Positions 16,339-25,306 are shown, counted from the stretch's first letter. The stretch is DNA of 64,000 nt from Palsa-504 sp963756575 (GCA_963756575.1 CAVWOM010000001.1:806001-870000), one strand, 5' to 3'. Numbers and translations: made by a program. The notes: a model not told the origin generated them from the letters alone.

Positions 16339-17511
16339 TCACCAGGTCGGCCCCGGTCCCGGCGGTGGCGGCGGGAAGCTGACGGTGACGTCGAGGCCGC
16401 CGCCGGGCCGGGCGCTGGCGGTGAGCGCGGCGCCGTGGACGCCGGCGATGGCGCTGACGATGGCCAGGCCGAGACCGTGGCCGCCGGCCGGGCGCAGTCG
16501 CTGGGGGCCGAGCCGCTGGAACGGCTGGAAGAGGCGGTCCACCTCCTCGGGCGGGACGAGGGGGCCGGTGTTGCCGACCGTCACGACCGCTTTCCCGCCG
16601 GTCGTGGCCGTGGTGATAGCGATACGCCCCCCGTCCAGGTTATGCCGGACGGCGTTGCCGACGAGGTTCGCGATCAGGCTCCCGGCCAGCGCCGGGTCGC
16701 CCGCGGCCGGTGCCGCCGAGAGCGACGCGTCGATCCGCAGGGCCCGGCGCTCGGCGTCCGGCTGGTGATCGCGGATCGCGTTCTGGGCCACGCCAGCCAG
16801 GTCGAACGGCTCCCAGCGTTCTATGCCGCGCTCGCTGCTGGCCAGGGTGAGCAGGGCGTCGATGAGGCGTTCCTGCTGCTCGTTCCACCGCAGCGCCTTC
16901 TCGCAGGCGGACCGGAGGGTGGCGGTGGTGGCGTCCGGGTCGGCCAGGGCGACCTGCAGCACGGTTTTCTCCGCGGTGAGCGGGGTGCGCAGCTCGTGTG
17001 AGGCGTTGGCCACGAAATGCCGCTGGGCGCCGAAAGAGGCCTCGAGCCGGCCGAACAGGCCGTCGAGGGTCTCGCCGAGCCGCCTGAACTCGTCGTCGGG
17101 TCCTTCGATCGCCAGCCGCTGGTGCAGGTTCCCGGCGGAGATGTCGCGGGCGGTCGCGGTGATCGTGCGCAGCGGCCGCACAACGCGGCCGGCGATCAGC
17201 CAGCCGAGGCCCAGGGCGAGGAAGGCCAGCCCGGCGACCAGGGCGACGCCGGCCACATGCTGCTGCGCGTCGTGCGCGATCGTGCCGGCCAGGGACAGGC
17301 CGGGCTGGCCGCAGGCGTCGTGAGAGCCCGGGGAATGCGGCTCGGCCGCGCAGCCCGTGCGCACCAGGAAATCAGGCTGGAAGATCACCCCGAGGGCGGC
17401 CACGACGGCCACCGCCAGGCCGAACAGGGCGGCATAGAGCAGGGTGAGCTGCGCCCGCAGGGTGCGCCGGGGCAGGCGCAGCACGGCGGCCGGGAGCTGG
17501 GGATGGCGCAT
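16339..17511 (-). CDS. Sensor histidine kinase, OmpR/HisKA type
   Basis: A 390-residue kinase. It has TM1 (LTLLYAALFGLAVAVVAALG), a short extracytoplasmic loop with two Cys, TM2 and a HAMP domain (VVRPLRTITATARDISAGNL). The HisKA H-box is HFVANASHELRTPLT, with N-box NLVGNAVRHN and G-box GGHGLGLAIVSAIAG. It ends with a proline-rich tail. The start used lies inside the 3' end of the response-regulator frame, giving a long overlap. A GTG nine codons downstream would shorten the overlap only slightly. It pairs with the regulator at 17385-18173 and probably governs the ABC operon at 18348. Confidence 0.92.
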   Translation of the reverse strand: MRHPQLPAAVLRLPRRTLRAQLTLLYAALFGLAVAVVAALGVIFQPDFLVRTGCAAEPHSPGSHDACGQPGLSLAGTIAHDAQQHVAGVALVAGLAFLALGLGWLIAGRVVRPLRTITATARDISAGNLHQRLAIEGPDDEFRRLGETLDGLFGRLEASFGAQRHFVANASHELRTPLTAEKTVLQVALADPDATTATLRSACEKALRWNEQQERLIDALLTLASSERGIERWEPFDLAGVAQNAIRDHQPDAERRALRIDASLSAAPAAGDPALAGSLIANLVGNAVRHNLDGGRIAITTATTGGKAVVTVGNTGPLVPPEEVDRLFQPFQRLGPQRLRPAGGHGLGLAIVSAIAGVHGAALTASARPGGGLDVTVSFPPPPPGPGPTW

Positions 17512-18173
17512 AACAGCTGTCCGATCTGATAGCCGCCCTCGCGGACGGTCCGGATGACCGGGGGATCACCGAGCTTGACCCGGAGCCGCCGCATGGTCTG
17601 CTTGACCGCGGTGGTGAACGGATCGGCGGCCTCGTCCCAGACCCGGTCGAGCAGTTCCTCGGCCGAGACCACCCGGTCCCCGGCCGCCAGCAGGTACTCA
17701 AGCAGCCCGAATTCCTTCGGGCTCAGCTCCAGGCGCCGCCCGGCCCGGAACGCGACCCGGCGGCCGGGGTCGAGGGACACGCCGCCGCGTTCGAGCACCG
17801 GCGGAAGCGAGGGGGCGGACCGGCGGCCGAGGGCACGGATCCGCGCCACGAGCTCGGCGAAGTCGAACGGCTTGGGCAGGTAGTCGTCGGCGCCCAGGCC
17901 AAGGCCCTCGACCCGGTCCCGGACGGTGCTGGCCGCCGTCAGCATCAGCACCCGGCTGCTCGATCCCCGGGCGGTCAGGCTCCGGCAGACCTCGTCGCCG
18001 TGGGTGCCGGGCAGGTCGCGGTCCAGCACCACCACGTCGTAGCCGGTGACCGCCAGGTGATCCAGCGCGCTGGTCCCGTCGAGGACGACGTCGACCGCCA
18101 TGCCCTCCCGGCGCAGGCCAGCCGCGATCGCCGTGGCGAGGTCCTCGACATCCTCCGCGACCAGCACCCTCAT
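17385..18173 (-). CDS. OmpR family response regulator with 127-nt overlap into its kinase gene
   Basis: A 262-residue regulator. The receiver has DVED at its start, phospho-Asp in VVVLDRDLPG, and KPFDFAELVARIRALGRR at the domain end. The C-terminal winged helix ends TVREGGYQIGQ, where such proteins normally stop. Here the frame runs on for about 38 residues (Cys/Pro-rich, LLCAIPSSRPPCCACPG...) inside the kinase gene. That tail looks like an out-of-frame shadow of the kinase membrane segment and may be an accident of a lost stop codon. Confidence 0.9.
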   Translation of the reverse strand: MRVLVAEDVEDLATAIAAGLRREGMAVDVVLDGTSALDHLAVTGYDVVVLDRDLPGTHGDEVCRSLTARGSSSRVLMLTAASTVRDRVEGLGLGADDYLPKPFDFAELVARIRALGRRSAPSLPPVLERGGVSLDPGRRVAFRAGRRLELSPKEFGLLEYLLAAGDRVVSAEELLDRVWDEAADPFTTAVKQTMRRLRVKLGDPPVIRTVREGGYQIGQLLCAIPSSRPPCCACPGAPCGRSSPCSMPPCSAWRWPSWPPSG

Positions 18174-18252
18174 GACCTGTCCCGCCCTTCCCGGCCGTAC
18201 CCGCCCGCTGAGGGCGAGGCTAACCGGCCTGAGCCGGACAATGCCAGGCCAG

Positions 18253-18295
18253 CGGTATCAGCGCGGTTTCAGCCGACGGCACGGGGCTGATACCG
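18253..18295. promoter_or_regulatory. Spaced inverted repeat in the divergent regulator/ABC promoter region
   Basis: CGGTATCAGC (18253-18262) and GCTGATACCG (18286-18295) are exact inverted repeats, 23 bp apart (about three helical turns centre to centre). They lie between the OmpR-type regulator gene and the ABC ATPase gene. They suit a dimeric or tandem regulator site; the adjacent OmpR-type regulator is the natural candidate. Confidence 0.55.
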
Positions 18296-18347
18296 GCGCC
18301 GGCGTACAACCTCCTTCGAGATAAAGCAGCTACACGAAGGCGGCCGG

Positions 18348-19284
18348 ATGAGCGAGACAGCAATTGAAGTAACCGGGTTGCGCAAGCGGTTCGGGCCCGT
18401 TACCGCCCTGGACGGCATGTCGTTCGCTGTCCGGCCGGGCGAGGTCACCGGTTTCATCGGGCCGAACGGCGCGGGCAAGTCCACCACGATGCGGGTCATC
18501 CTCGGGCTGGACGCGCCCGACGCGGGGACCGCGCTGATCGGCGGTCAGCCGTACCGGTCGCTGCGGCAGCCGCTGACCCGGGTCGGGTCGCTGCTGGACG
18601 CGTCCGCGCTGCAGCCCAGCCGCACGGCCCGCAACCACTTGCTGTGGCTGGCCTGCTCCCAGGGCCTGCCCGCCCGCCGGGTCGATGAGGTGATCGCCCA
18701 GGCCGGTCTCGAGCGGGCGGCGCGGCGGAAGGCAGGCGGCTACTCCCTCGGCATGCGGCAGCGGCTGGGGATCGCCGCGGCGCTGCTCGGGGACCCGCCG
18801 GCGCTGATGCTGGACGAACCGTTCAACGGCATGGACCCGGAAGGGATCGTGTGGATGCGCGGCTTCCTGCGGGTGCTGGCCGGCCAGGGCCGGGCCGTCC
18901 TGGTGTCCAGTCACCTGATGAACGAGCTGCAGGACATAGCCAGCCAGCTGGTGATCGTGGGACGCGGACGGGTAATCGCCGACACCAGCACGGCGGCGCT
19001 GCTGGCCGCCGCGTCCGGGGACCGGGTGACGGTGCGCACGACGGCCGTGGCCGCCGCGTCGGCCGCGCTCGAGCGGGCCGGGGCCTGCGTCACCGCCGCC
19101 GAGCGCCGGCGTCCTGACGGCCGCCGGGCTGAGCGCGGAGAAGATCGTCGCGGTCCTCGGCGGGCAGGCGGTGGCGTTCTCGGAAGTGACCGCGCACCGG
19201 GCCAGCCTGGAGGATGCCTACCTGGAGCTCACCCGGGATCTGGCCGACTACCGCGCCGTGCCGGCCGCGGAGGCCGCGCCGTGA
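18348..19284 (+). CDS. ABC transporter ATP-binding protein, frameshifted near its 3' end
   Basis: The first 252 codons give a normal drug-exporter ATPase: Walker A GPNGAGKSTT, signature YSLGMRQRLGIAAALLGDP, Walker B ALMLDEPFNGMDPEG and H-loop VSSHLMNELQ. Near 19104 the frame slips. The expected C-terminus (GVLTAAGLSAEKIVAVLGG, then ASLEDAYLELTRD) continues in the +1 frame to TGA at 19282-19284. One extra base (the C at 19104) explains this. Left as is, the ATPase reads in frame through the GTG start of the next gene, giving an 814-codon fused frame. An assembly indel or a real mutation are both possible. Confidence 0.85.
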
Positions 19285-20792
19285 CCGCCCCCGGATTCGG
19301 GCGGCTGCTGCGGGCCGAGTGGATCAAGTTCAGGACCGTTCGCGGCTGGGTCGCCGGGATGCTCGTGGCGGCTGTGGTGACGGTGGGAATCGCGCTGCTG
19401 AATCACAGCAGCTGCGGTGGCTCGGTTACTCCGGGAGGTCCTCTAGTCGTCGGGGTGGGCTGCGCCGCTCCGCCGACCGGGCCGGGCGGCCAGTCCGTGA
19501 CCGACAGCTACTACTTCGTGCATCAGCCGTTTCCCGTCCGCGCCAGCATCACCGTCGAGATCAGCGCGCTGACCGCGGCGCCGGGTCCGGCGGCCCTGCC
19601 GCCGTGGTCCAAAGCCGGGATCATCATCACCGCGGGCACCCGGCCGGGAGCGGCCTACGCCGCCATGATGGTCACGGCCGGCCATGGCGTCCGGATGCAG
19701 TACGACTACACCGGGGACATCGCCGGGCGGCCCGGCCTGGTCTCGGCGGCCTCACCCCGGTGGCTGCGGCTGGACCGCTCCGGCGACACCGTGACCGGGT
19801 ACCAGTCCGCCGACGGGACCCGCTGGAGCCTGGTCGGCACCGTTCGCCTAGCCGGGCTCCCGGCGACGGCGCAGGCCGGGATGTTCGCCTCCTCGCCCGG
19901 ATCCTCGCAGGTAACCTCCCAGTCGCTGAGCGGGGCAGGCGGCGGCGGTGCGCTGACGCTGGCCACCGCCCGCTTCGACCACGTGGTCCTGCTCGGCCCG
20001 CGGCCCGGCGGTACGTGGGCCGGCGCGCCGGTCGGCGGCCCGTCGCCGGGCACGGGATTTCGTCAGGCCGGCGGCGTCGTCACGGTGACCGGGACCGGCG
20101 ACATCGCGCCGTATGTGGCCGACGCCGGCGCCGACGCCGGCGGCGGCTTCCCCGTCGAGAAGACCCTGCTGGGCGCCGCCGCCGGGCTGATCGCGGTGAT
20201 CGTCGTGGCGGCGATGTTCATGGCCGCCGAGTACCGGCGCGGCCTGATCCGGGTCACCCTGGCCGCCAGCCCGCGGCGGGGGCAGGTCCTGGCGGCCAAG
20301 GCCGTCGTGATCGCCTCGGCCGCCTTCGTCGCCGGCCTGGCCGGCGCCATCACGGCGGTCGCGGTCGAAGAGCCGCTGCTGCGGGCCCGCGGCAACTTCA
20401 TCCTGCCGGTCAGCGCGTTCACCGAGGCCCGCGCCGTCGGCGGAACGGCCCTGCTGCTCGCCGTCGCCGCGGTGCTCACGCTGGCCCTGGGGGCGCTGCT
20501 GCGTAGCAGCGCCGCCGCGGTCACCGCCGTCATCACCACGCTGTTCCTGCCCTACCTGCTCACGCTCGTCGCCCTGCCGGCCGGGGCCGCGGGCTGGCTG
20601 CTGCGCCTCACCCCGGCGGCTGCCTTCGCCATCCAGCAGACCAATCCGGCCTATGCGCAGGTGAGCGCGTCCTACACGCCGGGAAACGGCTACTTCCCGC
20701 TGCCGCCTTGGGCTGGCTTCGGCGTGCTCTGCGGCTACACCGCACTCGCCGTGGTCCTGGCCGCCGTCCTGCTCCGGAAGCGGGACGCATGA
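19281..20792 (+). CDS. ABC-2 permease with inserted DUF1349/ConA-like extracellular domain
   Basis: A 503-residue permease. After the usual lead LLRAEWIKFRTVRGWVAGML and TM1, it has a loop of about 230 residues with beta-rich signatures (SKAGIIITAGTRPGAAYAAM, SADGTRWSLVGTVRL, AQAGMFASSPG) like DUF1349/concanavalin-type sugar-binding sandwiches. Five more spans follow, including MFMAAEYRRGLIRVTLAASP, the ATPase-contact loop, and the C-terminus VLLRKRDA. The GTG at 19281 overlaps the intended ATPase stop (GTGA). The domain may recognise an extracellular glycan or glycolipid; that is inference. Confidence 0.88.
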   Translation: MTAPGFGRLLRAEWIKFRTVRGWVAGMLVAAVVTVGIALLNHSSCGGSVTPGGPLVVGVGCAAPPTGPGGQSVTDSYYFVHQPFPVRASITVEISALTAAPGPAALPPWSKAGIIITAGTRPGAAYAAMMVTAGHGVRMQYDYTGDIAGRPGLVSAASPRWLRLDRSGDTVTGYQSADGTRWSLVGTVRLAGLPATAQAGMFASSPGSSQVTSQSLSGAGGGGALTLATARFDHVVLLGPRPGGTWAGAPVGGPSPGTGFRQAGGVVTVTGTGDIAPYVADAGADAGGGFPVEKTLLGAAAGLIAVIVVAAMFMAAEYRRGLIRVTLAASPRRGQVLAAKAVVIASAAFVAGLAGAITAVAVEEPLLRARGNFILPVSAFTEARAVGGTALLLAVAAVLTLALGALLRSSAAAVTAVITTLFLPYLLTLVALPAGAAGWLLRLTPAAAFAIQQTNPAYAQVSASYTPGNGYFPLPPWAGFGVLCGYTALAVVLAAVLLRKRDA

Positions 20793-21571
20793 ACGTGCGG
20801 CGCGCGGTGCACGCGGAATGGATCAAGCAGCGGACCACGCCCGGGACCGGCTGGCTGCTGGCCGCCATCATCGCCGTCACCGCCGCCCTGAGCGCGGTGG
20901 CGGACGCGGCGGCCAGGTGCCCGGCCGGAGGGTGCCAGATCGACCCGGTCAAGACCAGCCTCACCGGGATCTACCTGGGGCAGGCGATCGTCGTTGCCCT
21001 GGCCGCGACGGCGGTCAGCCGTGAGTACGGCACCGGCATGATCCGCGTCACCTTCACCGCCATGCCGGGCCGGGCCGTCGTCCTGGCCGCCAAGGCGGCC
21101 GTCACCGCCGGGCTCGTGCTGGCGGCGGGCGCCGTCGCGGTGCTCGGTTCCATGCTCGCCGGACGGCTCATCCTGCCCGGCCACGGGTTCACCGCCCGGC
21201 ACGGCTACCTGCTGCTGACACCGGGTGACGGGCCGGTGCTGCGCGCCAGCATCGGGTCGGTCGTCTATCTCGGCCTGATCGCGCTGCTCAGCCTCGGCGT
21301 CGCGGCCGCCGTGCGGGACACCGCCGCCACTATCGGCGTCGTCCTCGGCCTGCTCTACGCAGCTCCGGTCATCGCGGCCGGGCTCGGCCGTTCGGGCGCG
21401 TCGCGGCACCTGCAGCAGATCGCGCCCATGACGGCCGGCCTGGCCATCCAGGCCACCACCGGCCTGCGCGGCCTGCCTATCAGCCCCTGGGCGGGCCTCG
21501 GGGTTCTCGCCGCCTGGGCCGCCGCGGCCATGCTCGCCGGCAGCCTGCTGCTGCACCTCCGCGACGCCTGA
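20789..21571 (+). CDS. ABC-2 type exporter permease (second subunit)
   Basis: A 260-residue permease with about six spans. It opens VHAEWIKQRTTPGTGWLLAA, has the ATPase-contact loop VSREYGTGMIRVTFTAMPGR and ends SLLLHLRDA, the same plan as the preceding subunit but without the extracellular insertion. The ATG overlaps the previous stop (ATGA). The two permeases probably form a heterodimer served by one ATPase. Confidence 0.92.
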   Translation: MNVRRAVHAEWIKQRTTPGTGWLLAAIIAVTAALSAVADAAARCPAGGCQIDPVKTSLTGIYLGQAIVVALAATAVSREYGTGMIRVTFTAMPGRAVVLAAKAAVTAGLVLAAGAVAVLGSMLAGRLILPGHGFTARHGYLLLTPGDGPVLRASIGSVVYLGLIALLSLGVAAAVRDTAATIGVVLGLLYAAPVIAAGLGRSGASRHLQQIAPMTAGLAIQATTGLRGLPISPWAGLGVLAAWAAAAMLAGSLLLHLRDA

Positions 21572-21673
21572 TGTCGATCCTGGGCGGCCTCGTCGGGCAC
21601 GCTCGCCAATCCCGAGGCGACGCCGGCCGAACGGGCCGGCCCAGCGCCTGCGCCGACGCCCGGTAGGCCGGTT

Positions 21674-21997
21674 TCAGCCGGCCGTCAGCTCACGGCGGCG
21701 GAAGGCGTGCTGGCTGAACCGCCTGGCCCCGCAGCGCGGGCAGCTCCGCAGCTCACCGGAGACGCGGCTGACGGCGAGCACCGGAGCCACCTCGGCCCGG
21801 AGCCTGGCCGGCCTGCCCATGCACGCCGTTCCGCGCGCCGCGGCGGCCCGGCTGTCTCGCAGCGCCGACCCCAGCTCGTCCGCCGGGGCCGCCACCGTCC
21901 GGCCGCGCCGCCAGGCCGACGACCACGGCACCCGCCAGGCGTGGCCGCAGTCGGAGCAAACCCGTTCGTACTCAGCGGCAATCCAAGGTATCCGCAT
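21674..21997 (-). CDS. Small zinc-ribbon protein
   Basis: A 107-residue soluble protein. Two CxxC knuckles, CSDCGHAW near the N-terminus and CPRCGARRF near the C-terminus, are about 70 residues apart and likely bind one zinc ion. The middle is Arg/Ala-rich. The start is uncertain: the ATG at 21997 lacks a well-placed ribosome-binding site, and a GTG seven codons upstream is in frame. No function can be assigned; it lies alone between two ABC operons. Confidence 0.6.
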   Translation of the reverse strand: MRIPWIAAEYERVCSDCGHAWRVPWSSAWRRGRTVAAPADELGSALRDSRAAAARGTACMGRPARLRAEVAPVLAVSRVSGELRSCPRCGARRFSQHAFRRRELTAG

Positions 21998-22155
21998 GCT
22001 GCCATACTGACCCACCTCCCAGCGGCGGATCAATCGCAATGGGCTAGTCGTCCTGGTGAGCCCGAAGCCCAGGTTGACAGTGACGTAATCGGCGAAGCTC
22101 CCGCTTGGTGGTCAGCGAATACCGGCCTAAGGCGCCCGCCTGATGGCGGGCATCG

Positions 22156-24003
22156 CTACGCCGTTTGCAGGACATCGGCTGGGGGCCGCCGGCCGGCGGC
22201 CAGGGAGGGCAGGGCCGTGAGTCCGGCGACGACGAGCAGGGTGACGCAGAATACGGCAGCGAGCTGCCACGCCGGCTGGGCCGTCGGCGACTGGGCCTTG
22301 ACGAGCAGGTGGCAGACCTCGACACCGAGCGGGAGGCCGGCCAGGGCGGCCGGGATGGCCGGGAGCAATGCGGCGATACAGAGGCCGGACGTCACTTGGC
22401 GCCCGGAAGCCCCGAGCGCCCGTTCCAGCGCCGAGGAGAACCGCGCATCGGCGGCGGTTGCCCAGGCGATAAAAGTGGTATTCACTCCGGCCAGCACCGC
22501 CAGCATGACGGTGATGATCGTCATCAGCTCATCGAGGCGGCTGATCCGCAGGTTCACGATGCCGCCGCCGCCGGACGGGTGAGTGTAACCGTAGCTGGCC
22601 AAGATGGCGACGATGCCGGTCACCGTGACCATGATGCTGGCGCCGTTGAGGAGCGCCCGGCGCGGGCGCCGGGCGAGCTGGCGGATGGCGAGAAGCACGG
22701 GAACGGGCAAGCGGGCCGAGAGGGCGAGCAACCGGGGCCGCCGAGGCGGGACGCGTGGCTCGTCAGCCAGCCCGGAGCTGGTGCTGGTCCGGCTGGCACG
22801 AAGAGCGGGGACGAACGAGGAGATGGCGGGGACCCCCAGGGCCACGACGGCTACGACGATGATCGTCGACGGCCCTAGCGACGGGGCGCCGGGTCCGCCG
22901 AGCAATCCGGATCCGGTGCCGGTGAGCAGCGGTGCCAGCAGCCAGCCGGCCAGCAGTCCGGCGGCACCGGCGGCCGCGCCGATGGAGAGGTGCTCGGCCA
23001 GCAGCACGACGGCGACCGTCGCCGGGGTAGCCCCGACCGCCTTCAAGAGGCCGACACGCCGGGTCTGCTCGGTCATTCGCCGGCCGACGAGGACCGCCAG
23101 CCCGGCGAGCGCCAGCAAGCCGAGGAGCCAGCCGCCGAACTGCAAGGCGACCTGCTCGATCTGGACCAGCGCCGCGTCCGCGCCGCGGATGCTCTGCCAG
23201 GTGTACAGCAGAACGGGGGCCGATCCCGGGGCGGGCGCGCGTCCGTTCGCCGCGACGAACGCCGAGGCCTGAGCGGGGTTCTTGAGCTTGAGGTTCAGCA
23301 GGTAGGACTTCGTGGCGTTCACGCCGAGATGGCTGGCGGCCGACCGCGTGACCCACACCAGCCCCATATCCTGCGGCACGTCCATGCCGCAGGCGAGATG
23401 GCACAGGCTGCTCGGGTAGGACGGGACCGCCGCGGTGACCGCGATGCCGGCTACGCGAAGTTCGGTGTCGCCGACGGTTACCCGGTCGCCCACCCGCACG
23501 CCGAGCGCGTCGGCGAACCCCGCTTCCACGACCACCTCGCCGGGGCGCAGCCATGTTCCATGCGTCAGCTTCGGCTGATCGACCGGCGACAGCGCCTCGT
23601 CGCGCCCCTCGGCCACCACGTCGACCCGGTGCCCGCCGAACCCGACGGTGCTGTACACGTAAGGATACGGACCGCTGTGAGCGGTGACGCCGGGCGCGCC
23701 GACCAGAGCGGCGATCACCGGCGACGGGCTGCCCCCGGCGGATCCCGAGGCCTGATGGCCGGCGGGCGCGGGGCCGCCGGCCACCACGTCGGCGATGACA
23801 TCGGGTCCCGCGGTCGCCATCCTCGTATGCTGAAAGGGATTGTCGGTTACACCGGACAGTGCGAGCGAAACCGTGAGCGTGGCCGCAGCCGCCGCGATGA
23901 CCACGAACACCATGACCGACTCGACAAGGTGGCGCCGCACGTCACCGGACGCCAGTCGCCACAGCAGCAGCGGCCGGCCCCACCCGAGCGAATTCCCCGT
24001 CAT
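22156..24003 (-). CDS. FtsX-like ABC transporter permease (two FtsX modules)
   Basis: A 615-residue permease. It has TM1 (VMVFVVIAAAAATLTVSLAL) and an extracytoplasmic domain of about 250 residues with a Cys pair in SSLCHLACGMD. The first FtsX module contains RVGLLKAVGATPATVAVVLL; the second contains ERALGASGRQVTSGLCIAAL near the C-terminus. This 8-10-span plan is typical of actinobacterial macrolide/bacteriocin-type exporters. The ATG overlaps the ATPase stop (ATGA). It is the last gene of a PadR-ATPase-permease operon. Confidence 0.93.
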   Translation of the reverse strand: MTGNSLGWGRPLLLWRLASGDVRRHLVESVMVFVVIAAAAATLTVSLALSGVTDNPFQHTRMATAGPDVIADVVAGGPAPAGHQASGSAGGSPSPVIAALVGAPGVTAHSGPYPYVYSTVGFGGHRVDVVAEGRDEALSPVDQPKLTHGTWLRPGEVVVEAGFADALGVRVGDRVTVGDTELRVAGIAVTAAVPSYPSSLCHLACGMDVPQDMGLVWVTRSAASHLGVNATKSYLLNLKLKNPAQASAFVAANGRAPAPGSAPVLLYTWQSIRGADAALVQIEQVALQFGGWLLGLLALAGLAVLVGRRMTEQTRRVGLLKAVGATPATVAVVLLAEHLSIGAAAGAAGLLAGWLLAPLLTGTGSGLLGGPGAPSLGPSTIIVVAVVALGVPAISSFVPALRASRTSTSSGLADEPRVPPRRPRLLALSARLPVPVLLAIRQLARRPRRALLNGASIMVTVTGIVAILASYGYTHPSGGGGIVNLRISRLDELMTIITVMLAVLAGVNTTFIAWATAADARFSSALERALGASGRQVTSGLCIAALLPAIPAALAGLPLGVEVCHLLVKAQSPTAQPAWQLAAVFCVTLLVVAGLTALPSLAAGRRPPADVLQTA

Positions 24004-24749
24004 CCCTCAGCCCCCGAAACGCGCAGGCCACCGAGGTCGCCTCTGGTGCCGCCGCTGAGCATCGCCTCGTCGACGAAGGCGCCGTCGCGCATCATGATCA
24101 GCCGGTCCGCGGTGGCCGCGATCCGCTCGTCGTGGGTCACGATCACCAGGGTGAGGCCCGATTCGTGGAGCTTCTCGAAGAGACGGAGCACGTCCAGGGT
24201 GGCATTGGTGTCGAGATTGCCGGTCGGCTCGTCGGCCAGCAGCAGGTGCGGCTCGTTGACCAGGGCCCGGGCGATCGCCACCCGCTGGCGCTGGCCGCCC
24301 GACAGCGCGGCCGGAAGGTGACCGGCCCGGTCGGCCAGCCCGACCTGGTCGAGCAACTGGCGGGCCCGCTGCCGCGCTTCGCCGGGTGACCGCCCAGCCA
24401 GGAGGGCGGGAAGCTCCACGTTCTCCTGCGCGGTCAGCTCATCCATGAGGTAGAACGCCTGGAACACGAAACCGACCTCGCGGCGGCGCATCCGGGCCAG
24501 GTCCCGCTCGGGCAGGCCGTCGATCCGCTTGCCGTCCAGCCAGAGCTCACCGGAACTCACCCGGTTGATCCCGCCCATCAGGTGCAGGAGGGTCGTCTTG
24601 CCGCATCCGCTCGGCCCCATCACGGCCAGCGCCTCGCCCCGGGCGATCTCCAGGTTGACCCCGTCTACCGCGCGCACGAGTCCCTCGCCGCTGCCGTAGT
24701 CCTTGCGCAGGTTGCGAACCGTGACCAAGGCCGCCCCCGAACTGCTCAT
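24000..24749 (-). CDS. LolD/MacB-type ABC transporter ATP-binding protein
   Basis: A 249-residue ATPase. It has Walker A GPSGCGKTTLLHLMGGINR, a Q-loop in FVFQAFYLMDE, the signature LSGGQRQRVAIARALVN, Walker B LLADEPTGNLDT and the H-loop IVTHDE. GAGGAGAAGG stands before the ATG, which also overlaps the PadR stop (ATGA). It drives the FtsX-like permease encoded next. Confidence 0.95.
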   Translation of the reverse strand: MSSSGAALVTVRNLRKDYGSGEGLVRAVDGVNLEIARGEALAVMGPSGCGKTTLLHLMGGINRVSSGELWLDGKRIDGLPERDLARMRRREVGFVFQAFYLMDELTAQENVELPALLAGRSPGEARQRARQLLDQVGLADRAGHLPAALSGGQRQRVAIARALVNEPHLLLADEPTGNLDTNATLDVLRLFEKLHESGLTLVIVTHDERIAATADRLIMMRDGAFVDEAMLSGGTRGDLGGLRVSGAEG

Positions 24750-25267
24750 CTGGTCCTTCTCCTCTCGTTCCAGCTCCGCTCGCACGCTTCCAGCCAGCGA
24801 AGATCGGCCTGAAGGCGCAGCACGACACCCTCCAGCAAAAGCCCTGCCTCCGAACCCGCGTCCTCGTCCAGCCCGGCCTGCTGCGCGCCGCGCAAGCGCC
24901 GCAGCAACTCGCGGCGCTGCGCGGCGATGATCCCGATCGGGTCGGCCAGGCCAGCCCGGGCCGCGGCGATCAGCTTCAGATGGAACTCGGCCAGGTCCGG
25001 CTTCGGCCATTCCACTTCCGCCAGCCACTCGGCCACCCGCTCCTGCCCCGTCGCGGTGAGCTCGTACAGCTTGCGCTCCGACCGCGCCCCGTCTTCCCGG
25101 TGGCGCGTGATCAGGCCGACCCTCTCCAGGCGCCCGAGGGTGACGTAGATCTGGCCTTCGTTCATCGCCTCGCCGAGCGGGCCCAGAGCCTGGATCAGGC
25201 GGGCCCGCAACTGCGAACCCTGGCACGCCTCCTTGGCCAGCAAGGCGAGCAAGACTTCCTGCTGCAT
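24746..25267 (-). CDS. PadR family transcriptional regulator
   Basis: A 173-residue repressor. The winged helix is at residues 5-75 (LLALLAKEACQGSQLRARLI, then NEGQIYVTLGRLERVGLI, the PadR recognition helix and wing). A helical C-terminal Vir-type dimerisation domain follows. It is the first gene of the exporter operon. A perfect palindrome 12-40 bp upstream of its ATG is a ready-made autoregulatory operator, so the exporter is probably induced when PadR binds its transported compound. Confidence 0.93.
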   Translation of the reverse strand: MQQEVLLALLAKEACQGSQLRARLIQALGPLGEAMNEGQIYVTLGRLERVGLITRHREDGARSERKLYELTATGQERVAEWLAEVEWPKPDLAEFHLKLIAAARAGLADPIGIIAAQRRELLRRLRGAQQAGLDEDAGSEAGLLLEGVVLRLQADLRWLEACERSWNERRRTR

Positions 25268-25278
25268 ACCCCGTCCCC

Positions 25279-25306
25279 TAACCGTTAGGTCAAAACCTAA
25301 CGGTTA
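25279..25306. promoter_or_regulatory. PadR operator: perfect 12-bp inverted repeat
   Basis: TAACCGTTAGGT (25279-25290) and ACCTAACGGTTA (25295-25306) flank CAAA. It lies directly upstream of the PadR start and is A+T-rich against its surroundings. Autoregulation through such palindromes is usual for PadR-controlled exporters. Confidence 0.75.
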
